Shown: positions 36,440-49,460, numbered from the stretch's first letter. The stretch: DNA of 64,000 bases from Eunapius fragilis (GCA_963681505.1 OY811980.1:2964553-3028552), one strand, 5' to 3'. The notes: generated by a model not told the origin, from the letters alone. Numbers and translations: made by a program.

Positions 36440-37565
36440 ACCAGTGCAAAAAAAGGCCAAGTGGATCCCCCTGCTGAACTCCTGGCTGTGAAGTCAAGCA
36501 TACATGTAGGATGCACAATAGTGGATGATGATCCGCATATCAACTAGCTGCCCAAGGAAGACGCTTAGGGGGAAAAGCAGCACACTCATCTTTTTCTTTT
36601 TCAAGCAGAGCTAGCTTGCTTAGAGAAGACAGGAGCACACAGCTGGCCTTCATAAACAAACCATCCCTGGCCAAAGACACATCTGACTGAATTTGATGTT
36701 GTGAGTGCGGATGGGATCCAACGGACTATGGGGATTGCCCGCCCTTTGGCAAGATTCCAAAGAGCGAATATTGTATTCTTTAACCAAAGATCACACAGAA
36801 AGTTTATGGAGTGGGTTTAATGTGGCGACTTCTACTCTTTGTTGATGGAAGAACGCACTTCGGTAGAATCATCAACTGCAGCCAAGCGTCTTCGGTATTC
36901 TCACTCAAAATAGAGCGAATGGCAATGGAAAGGATTCGAGCAAAAGCAGGCCTAGATCTTACTGTTACCAAATGTAAAGTTGGACAACTATAAACTTCCT
37001 CAAAGGATGGGAGGCTCATGCAGACAATACACTCAGGTGAGGATCGTAGTAGGAACATCTGAAGTGGGTCCTCTAAGTCTGCCGTTGTCGGTGTGAAAAG
37101 GTCCTTGAATTGGACACCAGTTGGTGACAAGAAGTTCATATAGAGAGATTCTGATCAAGCAGCCATGTTAAAGGGACATATCGTAGGAAAAGATCATGAG
37201 CATAGTGCACACAGGCAAAAGTTATAAACGACCAGCCTGGATTTTTTTTTGGCTGGTTTTTAACAAAAACAGCGTAAAAACCATCCTGGGATTGAACGTC
37301 CAGGGTGGGAATAGTGTAAAATCCATGTTCTTCTACCCTCATGTTTAGATATGAATATAATTATTACCTCAACATGGTTTTTGTTCGACTGAACCAGGGT
37401 AGAACTATATCTATTCCCACCCTGGACGCTCAATCCCAGGATGGTTTTTACGCTATTTGCTCCACTCCAGATGGGTTTTTGTTAAAAACCAGCCTTAAAA
37501 TCCAGGCTGGACGTTTATAACTTTTCCCTGTGGTGTGAGTATCACTTAGTAAGAGCAGTTACCGG
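36440..37565 (-). pseudogene. RLE-LINE copy, N-terminal and RT region
   Basis: On the minus strand the LINE ORF can be followed from a decayed zinc-finger block near 37550, through SWLTDQNLSI-like sequence (37140-37200), LPSFEEVYSCPTLHLV, RSRPAFARIL, AWLQLMILPKCVLPSTKSRSRH (in two runs) and NLAKGRAIP. It then jumps by internal deletion to the SGVQQGDPLG region at about 36480. A palindromic MITE (37211-37531) sits between the zinc-finger block and the SWL block. Stops and frameshifts are frequent. Confidence 0.82.
37211..37531. mobile_element. Palindromic MITE B inside LINE copy
   Basis: Inverted arms of about 140 bp begin near ACAGGCAAAAGTTATAAACG and end with CGTTTATAACTTTTCCCTGT. They include CCAGCCTGGATTTT, GGCTGGTTTTTAACAAAAAC and CCATCCTGGGATTGA blocks on both sides. 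It splits the zinc-finger part of the minus-strand LINE copy, so it is younger than that copy. CACACAGG / CACCACAGGG flanks hint at a short duplication, but this is not certain. Confidence 0.85.
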
Positions 37566-38751
37566 TAAGTGAGTAGGTTATTCAGCCTGGATGGGTTCAT
37601 TAATGTAATGGAAGGTAAATGCGGCTCTCAGCGAGGAAGCCAAATTACTATTACTCGGACCAATAAATGGTACTAGAGAGAATTAACGTTCACTCCTGAG
37701 AATTCAAAGTAGTTGACACAAGTGCGTTAATTCCTGACATCACTGAATAAACAATATTGAAGCTCAGCTATTTAACTAGTCAAGAGGTTAGCAAAATGAG
37801 ACCGATGCCGAGTCTGCAAATAAGAGCTGCCGTGACCTTACCTTAAAGCAGAGTAGCGCATATTTCAAGGCGAGAGGCCAAACGGAAGAATGTGATGTAT
37901 GTCGCTTCTACGCCTCGACGTTCGGGATGCTATCCCTCCGACTATGCAAAGAACCAAAAGCGTACTTTCTCAAGAAAAACATCAGATTAAAAATTGGAGA
38001 ATGGCGCCCTGTACTATTCCCTGCCCGCCACACACACACCCTACCCCTCTTTCCATTCATTCTTATATATAATTATTTCATATCGCGTAACATAGGTTAT
38101 GAACATACAGCTGTAAAAGCCTCAGCGCTTCACATATCCTCCTTCCGCACCCAACCCCATTAGGTTATCCATGCCCATGCACTTCTCACTTACGGGGGAC
38201 GCGTGCTCCCGGTGAGTGACATCCGAACTGATACTACCGAGGCGAGTACCGCGGAACGTAGCATGGTAGCAGTCCAAAGATTAAAAGGGATTTGTTTTAT
38301 GTTTCAGCCCCTTTCAGTAGGTACATTAGTTTTACTGAGAAAATGTCACCTGGTAGAAGAGGGGTCCATATAAAATTACAATCGCTTGGAAAGGGAGTTA
38401 CAAGATATTCAATCTACCGTTGAAAAGGGTCGTCAAGACGTCAACATTTGCAGGTTGAAACTCTTTCATTCTGCTGAAAGAAAGAAGTCCCGTCATATAT
38501 TTCTGACCATTCCAATTCCCCATCTATCGCTGGTAACCATTTAACACCTGAATTACTGATTCGATCACTGATAACACTTTATTTCTATGCATCATTCACT
38601 TCTTGCAGTTCACTTGATTTGCGATAACATTGATGGAAAGTTAATTGAATAAAAATACATGCAGGCACATGCGTTAGCGCAATGACATCGTGATAGGGCG
38701 TCGTACTAAATAGTGACTCTCCACCCCCCGTCCTCCCATTAATTTAGTACA
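37566..38751. other. No gene recognised
   Basis: Mixed intergenic DNA. The only frame over 70 codons (37927-38163) has no recognisable domain. Confidence 0.35.
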
Positions 38752-38759
38752 CTCGCCAG

Positions 38760-39474
38760 CAGAGATGCCGCGGCCAGCACTGGCCGTCCGGGACCATATT
38801 GATTTGACGGCTCAGATGGCCCAGCCGTGACCGGGACCATCACTAAACAGGAGCACGTGAGCTAACCGTATGAAATTCGCTGGCCGTCAAAGTTTTGGAC
38901 TTTTGGACTGTTGACCGTGGCCGTCAAGATCAGGAACTTTCACGGACGGCCAGTTTTACTCACGTGATACCACTGATGGTATAAATTAAATACTCAGTGC
39001 ATGTATTTTTTGGTTCTGGTGTCATTAACTGGATTAAGCAGCCCCCCCCCCCCAATCCTCCGACGTAACAGTATCTTTAGCTTTCTCAGTTCGCTATTTT
39101 ACTCATGAGTCATGACTGAACCTTTATTTTTTCTGAGTTCTCATGTTATCTAGCCGGCTGCATGGCCTGCACTCAACAGCGCGTTGCGACCAAAGTTGTC
39201 ACGTGCATAACCATATGTTTTTGAACGCGTGGCTCGATAAATACATGTATGTCTCCTAACTGGCTTCTATAATACTTACATTATAAATGCCTAAAGGCTG
39301 TAAAGCCGTGACCGTCCGTGACCGCATTGAAGATAGACGGCTGCCGGCCAGGCCGTGTACGTGACCGTATTGCTAAGTGGCGGTCAGCCTTTGACCGCGA
39401 TCGTGACCGTCGGGACAAAATCCGGCCTGCCGTCAACGTGACCGTATCGTATATTGCTGGCCGCGGCATCACTG
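38760..39474. mobile_element. hAT-like 715-bp element with 8-bp TSD
   Basis: Inverted ends CAGAGATGCCGCGGCCAGCA and TGCTGGCCGCGGCATCACTG are flanked by a perfect CTCGCCAG duplication (38752-38759 and 39475-39482). The CAG start and 8-bp duplication fit hAT. Both ends hold dense GACCGT/ACGGTC-rich repeats. No transposase is encoded. Partial relatives lie at 52525-52600 (left end) and 59357-59635 (internal part). Confidence 0.93.
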
Positions 39475-39599
39475 CTCGCCAGGGATTAATTTGTGCGTAT
39501 AGCTGGAGGCCGCGGCATCGAGGAGTGAAAATTTAACTTTAACACAACATCGGGTTTGGAGAGACACTTTGTCAACGATATAGTTCGAATGTTCGGATG

Positions 39600-39606
39600 A
39601 GTGTGT

Positions 39607-39637
<31 letters not shown>

Positions 39638-39830
39638 GGGGGGGGGCACTTTACCTTAGGATAGAATGTCCGTCGGAGACACTCTAAACCAGATAGGGAT
39701 ACTTTTTCCTAGGATAATGTATCCGGGGGGACGCATTTTCCCTAGAATATATATAGTGTCTTGGGGGGAGGGGGGGGGGGGGGGGGGCCTCTTTATCCCA
39801 GAATCAGTGCCCGCGGGGGGAAACGTTTAG
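39600..39830. repeat. G-rich array with CCTAGGATA-like units, copy 1
   Basis: After a (TG)n and poly-G run (to about 39646) come several imperfect units with CCTTAGGATAGAATGTCC, TTCCTAGGATAATGTATCC and related blocks separated by G-rich spacers, including a second poly-G run at 39770-39787. The same kind of unit occurs at 52612-52815 and 59229-59350. Confidence 0.75.
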
Positions 39831-40064
39831 GGGGACACAATTTACTACAACACCGGCGATATGAAATCACAGTCTCACAAGACAAATGTTTTGGTGTGGC
39901 GCTGATGACTAAGGTCTACGTGGGCAACCGATGGGGCGGGAGCTAGTGAAAGGGGGGAGGGGGGAGGGACTGCATGTCTGGTTGAAACAATAATCATTGA
40001 AATAACAATAAACTATATATCTCCACGCGATCACTCAGCAGTGCATGACATTTCTTATTTGCAG

Positions 40065-43000
40065 ATGTATGCAATGAAGCCTATTCCGTCTCTGCTATTG
40101 CTGATCGTTTGGAATCAAGTAACAGGTACGTGACATGTATCGGGAGTAACGATTGTGTGGCTAAAAATCCAGCGTTTGTATTAGTTCTTGAAATAGGGTA
40201 TATAGTCGACAACCGCACTGTCAACACAATACAGGGCCTTCAAGAAGACGTTTTCAATACAAAAAAGGAACAAAACTTCTGGGTTGTCTTATAGGAAGCG
40301 GTAACTCTATAGCTTTATATAATACAGGGCTTAACAATGCTTACATGGGCGTGAAATCCAGCTGGCGTGTACAGAGTGTCCATGCCGCGCAACGTAACGT
40401 TGCGCTCATTCGAGCCTGTATCTAGAGAGGGTCTAGTTAAGCTGAAAACGACGGCCGTTGAATCACTAATGAACGCAACTCTAGCGCTTTTGAACGTGAA
40501 TAACTATAAGCGTTGCGTTTATAATTGTATATGTATACACGTTAACGTTGATATAGTGATGGCCTGGTTCCGCGGTTTATCATGGGGCCTGGCCCGGTCC
40601 TTCTGTTTTAGTTTAAACATTGATAATAAAGTCTACTTTACCGCATCCGCGTATGATCTGGGTCAGGTTTAGGGGGAAACTAAAAAACCAAAAGGTCCGC
40701 TATAGCAATACTATAACAGTATTTAGTTGCCGATGTAGAACAACGACGTACGGAATACCACACAACAGTTTAGTCTTATAAAAAACATCTCTGCAGGACG
40801 AGATGAGCTAGCTAGCGTGCTTTTAATACATCGGGTCGGTATCGGGAAGGCATCTCAAAATTGGATTTTTAATGCTAATATTAACTATAAAACTATACCT
40901 ACTTATTAACTTACCTCTTTAGAAACAAAAAAAAAACTTGTGTCATCATTCCAATCAATGTCTGTACATCACATACTAACGCTGAAACCTACGGGGGAGG
41001 TTGAAGGTTAACTAATTGTCATAATAATTGAAATAATCTTGTTACGGATCCGCCTTCGCGGAAAATGAATACTGAAGGTAATCCACAATCTAAATGCAAA
41101 TGCAAAGACGGGTCCTGTCTATTGTGTGGAAGTAGGTGCAAGAGATGTGGATGCGCTTGTGATGGCATAGTGCCTGCAGGGGCACTTGCTTGGACGACGG
41201 ACAACGGTGTCCGCTGAAGCGATCATTAAACAACAGCGCGGCAGAAAGAGACCATTCAGATAGATATGCAGCGAAAATCCCAGAATGGAAACATCCAAAG
41301 CAGTGGAGCTGGAGGAAAGTGACACAGATCCAACCGTGAAGCCATTGTAGAACATAAATGATTTGGGGGAAGCATTTGGATGGGGTGAGGCAACAATGAA
41401 GAAGCTACCTAATGAAAGATCCAGGTTAGCAGGCGAATCACTTAAAGAAGCTGGTGGATCAGGATGGAGCACCATTGTGCATGCTGTTCTCGCAGCGGCA
41501 ACTAGGACTGCTGAAATTTTGTATCCTGCACTCAAGGATGTCTAAAGACATTAAGAAAGATGCCATGGAAGTCATCGTGGATGCCTCGAATAAACTGGAG
41601 CTATATCATGGACACAGTCCGTGTATAGCTAACCAGCAATTTCATTTGGATAAAATCATACAAGACATAGAAAAGCAATGCCTTGAAAAAAAGATATTAA
41701 CTCTGACGCGTTGGTAGTTGCGGACTGGAAAATGAAGTTTGAACCCATGTCATCACGAGAAACATCACACCAGCATTTTGCCAAACGAGGAATTAGCCCA
41801 CACGGCATGTATAAACATACTCAGCCATTTCCCCCGCAGGTATAGCTATAAATAGACATGAGGATGGTGGATTAATGAATGATTGCCAGCTGCTAATGGC
41901 CTGTATAACCCTTTGATACGACTGGAGCTCCATGCACCGAACCAGCCACGTCAGTAAGGATATATATCGTGCGCGTGCGTAAGCGCGCGGTTGCACACCA
42001 TCATTTTAGGTGTATGAAAAGCACTGAACAAGTGTAAGAAACAAATTATGCACTTTGTAGCAATCAATCCTAAGGTCAAGGGTACAAATGGAGTGTTTTT
42101 TTACGATCAGAAATCACGTGTAGGATCAGGATAACAAAATGAAATGTTGAAAAAGAAAAAGTTCGCGAAGCGTTCACAGTTATATGTGATGGTTTAAACA
42201 CAACCCCCCTTTTTACGAAGGGGCGGAGGGGGCTTATGTGTCGATACATATAAGAACGCAAGAACCGAATCAATCAGACGCGCCCACATGTACATGGTGC
42301 GGCCCCATACATTAATAATGTATTTATTATATGACCGCATGCACTGTGCATGTGCACCCGACCTGAATAATACATGGTGCCGACGAACACTATATCGGCA
42401 TGATTGTGTAAATAATTTTTTAAAGGAGCGTAGTGAAATAGAGCAAGTTCACCCCCAACGAGCGCAGCTCTTCATTCTTCATGCATCCCCGTTTTCATGA
42501 ACTCTTCCTAGAAAGAAGTTCTTGCTGGTCACTTTGCAGCATTCAGTACGGTTGCTGGTTCGCTGCAATTATTCATATGATTCAAGACAGATATCGTTTT
42601 TAACTTTTCTCCTATTCTTTCAGGCATGCCGAAACCAATCAGCTCTGTGATCTCCATGCATATTGATTTCATTCTCGACAGATATTATCCACTACTTTTC
42701 CTTCTACTTCCCAGCTTACTAGATCTGGGAATTAATGGCTAAACAGTGTTATGTTCTTGAACTAGAGCAGTGTATGCATGAAATCAAAGGATGTGCACGT
42801 GTCTACTGCAGTATGGTAACCAGTTCTAGGCAACGCTCTTCTCATTGTCTTTTTCCACATATGCTCTTAACAGCTGAAGCAATAATCTGTTCATACGTTC
42901 CCATATCATCACACTGTGGGTGGCAAGCTGCAGTGCTAAACAATAAGTATAGAGAACGAGTCGTAGGATGGTACTGTTTTGACCCCAAACCTTGCGATGT

Positions 43001-46000
43001 CTGTTCCTTGTTCCATATGGAGAAATGAAGTCAACGAATTTCATCAATTTATGATCTCGTGCCTTGATATGCCATTATATGGGAAATTATCAATTGAAAA
43101 ATAATCTGGATGATAAATTTATAATAATTTACATATGGATTTATTTTGGATATCACAACATCCAAAAATTTTACACCGAAATAGTTCAAAAGGTTAACAC
43201 CAATTACATCCCAAAAACGATTGGCTGTATGGGAGACAATGAAATATCTTAAAACGTACAGACATGTTCAGTGAGAAATAATTTGGTATAGAAAATAATT
43301 TGAGTAAAATATTTCAGATTATCAGGCCCATCTGAAAACGTTTTGACTTCGAAAATTTCGGTGAAACTACTCTGTGCACAAATCAAACAATTAATGATGA
43401 TGTTAGCCAATTAAGTGCCCTTAAGCTCTTCATGCAAGGTTTCACTAAACCACCCATTTGTATCAAACAGCTGATTTGCTATCCAACAATTCCCCAACAC
43501 TCTGTATTGACTTCTACAAGTCTGGGCATTTCATCACTTCGCATAATAATATGGTCGATTAGATGGATTCAGATGTGTCTGGTTAACACTGATTTCCCTG
43601 TGAGCAAAACTACTGTCAGATCTTGCTTAGAATATTTAGAGTTCTTTCTTTAGGTGCTGTTATACAAATGTTCTAAAGCAATCAGTGACATCCATTCAAA
43701 TTATATTATCCATAAAGAAATCTGAAGACACCATTCTAAGATCATTTCAATTGTCATCACAAATAAATGGTTACTTAACCAGATTGTCTATCACTTCTTG
43801 CTGGGTGGGAGGAGGTAGCCTCTTCTCTCTTTGATTATTCATATTGGCCCCCCCCCCCCCCCCCGCCTCCAAACAATAATCCTACATCTGCTTCTGAGAA
43901 CCCCTCCAATGATACAGGGTATCTTGCCATGTTCAATGATCTATGGTTCCAGCTATATCATACTACATTATATGTGTGTGCTCAGAGTAATGCTTAATTT
44001 CCATTTATACCCTCAGGTCAGTCTCCTCTGGTCACCTGGAATGACATGAGAGTAGCCAACAACAGTCTGGTGACCCTCTCAGTGGTCACAAACAGAGTGG
44101 GCACACTAAACCTATCAGCATACCAGGCTCCTCTACTGTGCCAGGGTATAGCAGGTGGACAGTGGTATCAATCAAATGGAGCTCTGTTTCCACTTGCACA
44201 AGACCCTGTAACCACCCCTGGAGGTTTGGGTCAACGAAATGTGTCTAAAGGAGTAGAGCTTTTTCGTGGAACTCCTTATGACTTCCCACATGGTGTCCAA
44301 TGTTGTACAAATGCCACCATCTCACTTTGTGTTGGTGTGTACACTGATCTCACACTAGCGGCAGCATCAGGCATAGCTACATCGGCCCCTAATGTCCATG
44401 CTCGCTCCATAGCAGCCACGTGTAAGCAGAGATAAAAGTACATCACATGTGTTATGGAAGTGTTCATTGTCCCACAGATGGTCCTAACATCACAGCAGAT
44501 GTCCAGTTTCAGCTGTTGACACCTACAAATGTTGATCCACCAGTGTTCCAGTTGACCTGCACCAGCAGTAGTTCTCCTCCAACAACTGTGCAGTGGACCA
44601 TCAATGGAAGTCCTTTGAATGGTGGTAACTATGCTTCCTCTCAGATAGTGACAGATCGACCAACATCTACTTACAACAACATCCTGACTGTGACTGGGAG
44701 AGCACCTGGGATGTACACATGCACTGTCACCACAACCTGCTCACCAGTGTGTGGAGCTACAGGGTTTACCCTCAATCCAAGATCCACTACCTCATCCCTC
44801 AGTGTATCAGGTAAGTACTGCCTATGAAGAGTGTCTTGTACCTATAGACATATCCTCCCTATACAGATTCTCCTGCCCCACCTACTGGTGTCACTGCTGT
44901 GCAGCTTGATCTCACATCTATCAACATCTCTTGGAGTGCACCAGCATCAGGTGGTTTAACGAACAGATATGATATCTACTATGTGGCTAATGGAGCCACA
45001 AGTACAAATGCTGGTTCAACCACTGCTACCTCTTACGTCCTATCCAAGCTTCAAGTAGGGGTTGAATATACCATCTCTGTCATAGCTGTAGGGACTTACC
45101 TTCCATCCATAAGTGGCAATACAATGATTACCCTATCAGACAACAGGGATGGGGTCATGGATCCTCATAGCTCTCCCCACTTTGTGATAAAACAACCGCT
45201 TGGTCCAGTGAGTGGACTACAAGCCTTCAACAATACCTTCACAACCATTACACTCACATGGCTACCCCCTCCTACCCCCAATGGGGTGATCATCAAGTAT
45301 CAGGTGACCTATTCCACCAATGGAGTAGTGAACACCTACAGTACAACCACACCATCAGTGACAATAACAGGACTGGAACCAAGGACCAGCTACACCTTCT
45401 CTGTCGTTGGTTACACCACCACAAGACCAGGGACACCACAACAAGTACAGACCAGTACTGCAGCTATACGTGAGTGTGTAGCTGTTATTGCTGTTGCAGT
45501 GAAACTGCTGGGGGGCGAGGGGGGGGGGGGGGGGGTGATTGCCGCCCCCACTTCACAGAAGGACATAGCCATCCCCCACGCACACCCCTCATTTAATCAT
45601 ATGAACTTGCCAATCATATACTGATATCAACTTCAAACATTCCTAGTTAGAAGTTGATAAGTTTGAAGTTGACTCTTATTGAAGCAAGTCCTGGGGGTTG
45701 GGGGGGGGGGTCTAGTTGTTGTCTCGAGGGAGGGTGGGGGGGGGGGGGTATTTATAGATTACATGTCCTGAGGGGGTAGATAGGCAGTTATTGTCATCTG
45801 TAGAGGTGTACAGTTAAATAATGGAATAGCCCATTGATACTGATAAAAGTTTTACTAATAGGAATTGCCTGCTAGTAATTTCATTCTGGTCTTTCCATGC
45901 ATACACCTGCATATCATGATACTTTTACGCTTGTACCCTTCAGCAAATGTGCCAGGTGTGGTGGTACTAGCAATTAACATAACATCTGTCAGAGTGTCCT

Positions 46001-46726
46001 GGCTGGCTGTCCAGTGGCTCCCTCAAGATGGCATCCTAACAGGATACACTGTGCATTATCGTTCTATTCCGAACACTCCTAAGAGTCTGTCTGGTGGGTA
46101 CATCAGTCAGTCCTTCCCACCAACCACCACCTCAGGGGACATCACCTACCTCAATCCTAATGGTATCTACCAATTCTGTGTGGTTGCCATGGTGACCATC
46201 GGGGGCCAATTGTACGGTGGAGAGGTGGTCACATCTTTGGCAGACTCACCCACCATCATTCCAGGTTAGGATTAAAAAATCTCATGGCAAACATCATTAT
46301 CTTATGACATGTGACTGGTAGGTACCCTAAACATGATACCCATATCATACTCTGAAGGAGTGCTTGCTGGCTCACTTATGGCTGAATGTGTAATTCTTTT
46401 AATTGTCGTGGTGACCATTGCCACATTGGTTGCGACCTTTAGAAAGAAACGAAGGTGGGCTCTAATTTCTAATATACCTGTACTTTGTAAAAAAATTTAT
46501 AACCTGAACATAATTTCAGTGAATATTCTGCTGTGAAGTCAAAGGATACATGTTCAGTCAGCCGGTACATTGTAATAAATCAACATCACCTCTCACTTTA
46601 TTTTAACTTTTATGACACTGTAGCGATGATATCATCATGGAGCCATGTGATGCATATGGCGAAATAAGAAGAGATGGACAGGGTCACTATGAAGTGGTTA
46701 AAAGTAAAAATTTTTACCACAGATGA
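40065..46726 (+). CDS. Single-pass receptor with Ig and fibronectin III domains
   Basis: Seven coding exons join in phase: 40065-40125, 44017-44421, 44478-44810, 44867-45469, 45944-46264, 46322-46454 and 46624-46726 (TGA), giving 652 residues. Exon 1 encodes a signal peptide (MYAMKPIPSLLLLIVWNQVT). Exon 2 encodes an N-terminal, probably Ig-like region (LFRGTPYDFPHGVQCCTNAT), exon 3 an Ig domain (FQLTCTSSS...WTINGS...GMYTCTV), exon 4 two fibronectin III domains and exon 5 a third. Exon 6 holds the membrane helix (CVILLIVVVTIATLVATF) and a basic stop-transfer RKKR. The 34-residue tail has YGEI and YEVV motifs that could bind SH2 proteins when phosphorylated. There is no kinase domain. Introns between extracellular modules are all phase 1. 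Linking exon 1 across a 3.9-kb intron is the weakest step; the rest is strong. Ligand unknown. Confidence 0.8.
41065..41830 (+). pseudogene. Decayed Cys-rich transposon-type ORF in receptor intron 1
   Basis: Three frames show coding remains in order: a cysteine cluster (SKCKCKDGSCLLCGSRCKRC), a GRKRPFR basic block, a segment LPNERSRLAGESLKEAGG, and WKMKFEPMSSRETSHQHFAK. From memory the last block (KMKFExMxxRExxxxHxxKRG) is widespread in uncharacterised mobile proteins of cnidarians and sponges. Several frameshifts break it. The family is not assigned. Confidence 0.5.
41831..44016. other. Rest of receptor intron 1, no gene seen
   Basis: No supported exon or repeat family apart from a poly-C tract at about 43847-43865. 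Confidence 0.4.
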
Positions 46727-48283
46727 CAGATTCATATGATTTGAGGCACTGATGAAATGTTGCATTGTTTGTGTACATTCACTCATCAGCAGAGGTCTAG
46801 CGAAATGGTATTATTGGGTAGGACAATTTATGTGCATGTGTGGAGGAAGCAATGTTGGGAAGCAGTGATGAGGTGGGTGTGAGGAGTAGGAGAGGAAGGG
46901 TGAATGATCCAATATGATTAATTAATAAGTTATGGCCTCGTGGGGGTTAAGTAACCATTTTACCATTGATGCTGAATCAAGCATCATTCATATCGGCAGG
47001 GGAGTAAGGGAAGGGGGGGGGGGGGGGGGGGGGGGCCCACTTCCTTTCAAATTAGACCACACCTACAGGGTTCTTTACGTCCGCTAAGTCCACCATCCAC
47101 AAGAGAAACGAAGAGGACAATAGAAAAGCGAGGGACTAATTGTTCTTTATCACCATCCATCCAACCATTTTACGTATGCACTTTCATCACGCCTCAAATA
47201 TGCCAGCATGTTTGGTCCGCCCGCGCCACAAACGCGACGCGCATGCGTTTATACGTGGGAAAGCACATCTATCTCAATCAGAAACTGCTACTGAAATCCA
47301 TGTATCCATGTATAATTACTACTGCACACGAGATTGGGACCTATTGTGTGTGTGTGTGTGTATATTAATGGAAACTATTAAACAGAACAAGCTATTGAGC
47401 ATTGCTGGCAGCTGAACTCAAGTTTCTCTACAAGGTGTGATCGATCTGACCCAGATGGATTTGCGCCACATACACTATGGTCCGTCAGTTTCTGAAAAAG
47501 ACGGCTGACCCAACAAATTGTAAGGTAAAAACGTCAAACTCATTCACAGCATAGCGAGGTTCTATTGTTCTGTCGTGCATAAATATATGCAGGTTGCCTC
47601 CACGAGTGCAAATACAGTTTTGAAGTATAGAACCAAGAAGGGTAGGTGAGTTCTATTACAATACCACACATGTCTGTTCTAACCAGATCCAGCTGACAAT
47701 CTGGTGACTGTTCCTTGCTGCCGCATGGTATATAGAAGAGTGTGACGTGCGTGTGAGGATGCGACACTTCGCCACGACTGGTTTCCCAACGCTAGCGCTG
47801 GACCAACATGGGGAGGACTCCCATGCAATAAAATTATTCATATGTCATCTTCATCAGTATGAGATAGGTATGGTGATCTGGGCGGGCCTGCGCCTGGGGG
47901 GTAGGCACATCTCCCTCCCACACCCTAGGGCTCATATCCTATAATCGCCTCCTCCTGAAAATAAATGAGCTAGCGGACGCATATAGGTGATGGAAACCAG
48001 TCGTAGCGTTGGTTCATCCATTCTTACATGATCACATGCATATATATACCCCACAGCAACAACTGAACATGAATTCCCTTGAACTTACATAAGTGGCACA
48101 CTTTGTCATGCATTCGATCCCCATGCACTACCTTTGATTCTGGTCCCCAATAACATGTGTGCACTCCTAAAAAAGAGGGCGTAGGGGATACCATCCTACG
48201 CCCCTTACATTGTTGCGCTTCAGATTCACGATAACAATTTCTTGATACATATTCATTTTGTTTTAAATGTGTACTTGCATATA
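46727..48283. other. Receptor 3' flank, no gene seen
   Basis: A poly-G run (about 47016-47036) is followed at 47041-47095 by a single unit closely related to the tandem array at 2600-2660 (TTCCTTTCAAATTAGACCAC and TACAGGGTTCTTTACGTCC). No gene is supported. Confidence 0.5.
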
Positions 48284-49067
48284 CAGGGTCTTTGCGAAAG
48301 AGCGCAAAGCTTTAATATAATTTCTTAATAGGATTGTCAATCTAAATGAATTTATGAGCGTAAAATAACCACGTTTTGTCAAATACGAACCGCATTGTTA
48401 CAATTCGTTTATCTTTATCTTTAGCAGTTCAAACGATAAAATCAAATAACTTGCAAGCAACTAAATTGACAAAACATGAACAATGTACGACAACTTTTAA
48501 TTAATAACGTGATTTATAAACTGCAGAATAAAATTGATTACGCTTTGAAAAAGTATGAAATTTGATTGGCGTTTTACTAGTTAATATTCTAAACAACAAA
48601 TCAAACTTGAAAAAACTATATGACCAAACGTTTTTATGTTTTAATAACGCACCATTAAATAATCCATTACCAAAATCACATAGTGTTATGTACTTCATTT
48701 TATAATTTATGATGGTAATATTTTACCACATAACAGCAATTCAACCTTAATAACTTTAAAGTAATGATGGTCTTAAATGTTAATAACTCACTATTGACCC
48801 TAGGAACAATCAGTACTGTTCCGTCGCATATCCAGATCATGCGCTACTTATTATTGGATATTAAAATCAATTATCGTAAACCGCAATCTTGAATAACTTA
48901 GGGTTTGAATATTTTTTTATAAGGGATTTGATACAGTTACTTAACCGCTTGTAATTTTTTGTATTTGCCTAACTACTGCAACATATGTTAAAGAAATCGA
49001 GCAGTTAATTAATTTCAATCCTGAGTTATAGGGATTTTAAAGCGTTGCGTTCTTTCGCAACACCCTG
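48284..49067. mobile_element. 784-bp TIR element, AT-rich
   Basis: The ends are inverted repeats: CAGGGTCTTTGCGAAAGAGC at the left, and at the right the complement of CAGGGTGTTGCGAAAGAACG. Homology continues through GCTTTAA. The inside is AT-rich with many TTAATAAC-like motifs and no ORF. No clear target duplication was found, so the superfamily is open. Confidence 0.75.
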
Positions 49068-49203
49068 TCGGAAATGCAATGGCACAAAATATTCATATTT
49101 TTAAAAAGCTTATTTATCATTAAAAATCTAACTAAATCCAAACTATTGCACATTATTGTTTTAACCCCCATGTCTACATTTTTAACCTCGTCCGCCGGCA
49201 ATT

Positions 49204-49279
49204 TAGTCTCGTACCCAGACCTTCTATGACGTAAGCGATAATCGTTGTAAACAGCTCAGAAGGTCAGGGTACGAGACTA
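49204..49279. mobile_element. 76-bp micro-MITE with 9-bp TSD (Mutator-like)
   Basis: The element begins TAGTCTCGTACCCAGACC and ends GGTCAGGGTACGAGACTA, flanked by a perfect CCGGCAATT duplication (49195-49203 and 49280-49288). The same family occurs at 51351-51465. A 9-bp duplication fits Mutator-like elements. At 76 bp it is little more than two ends. Confidence 0.92.
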
Positions 49280-49460
49280 CCGGCAATTGTAAGGTACGTA
49301 TATCAACCCCCACGGGATCTTTGATGCGAACAGCTGGATGTGACATAAAGCGTTCTAAAATGATTTGAAAAGAGAACCCTATAGACGATCTCACATTCTG
49401 ACACACATCAAGTAAGTGCTGTCCCTGCACTTCGTTATCATAATGAGGATCATAACATAC

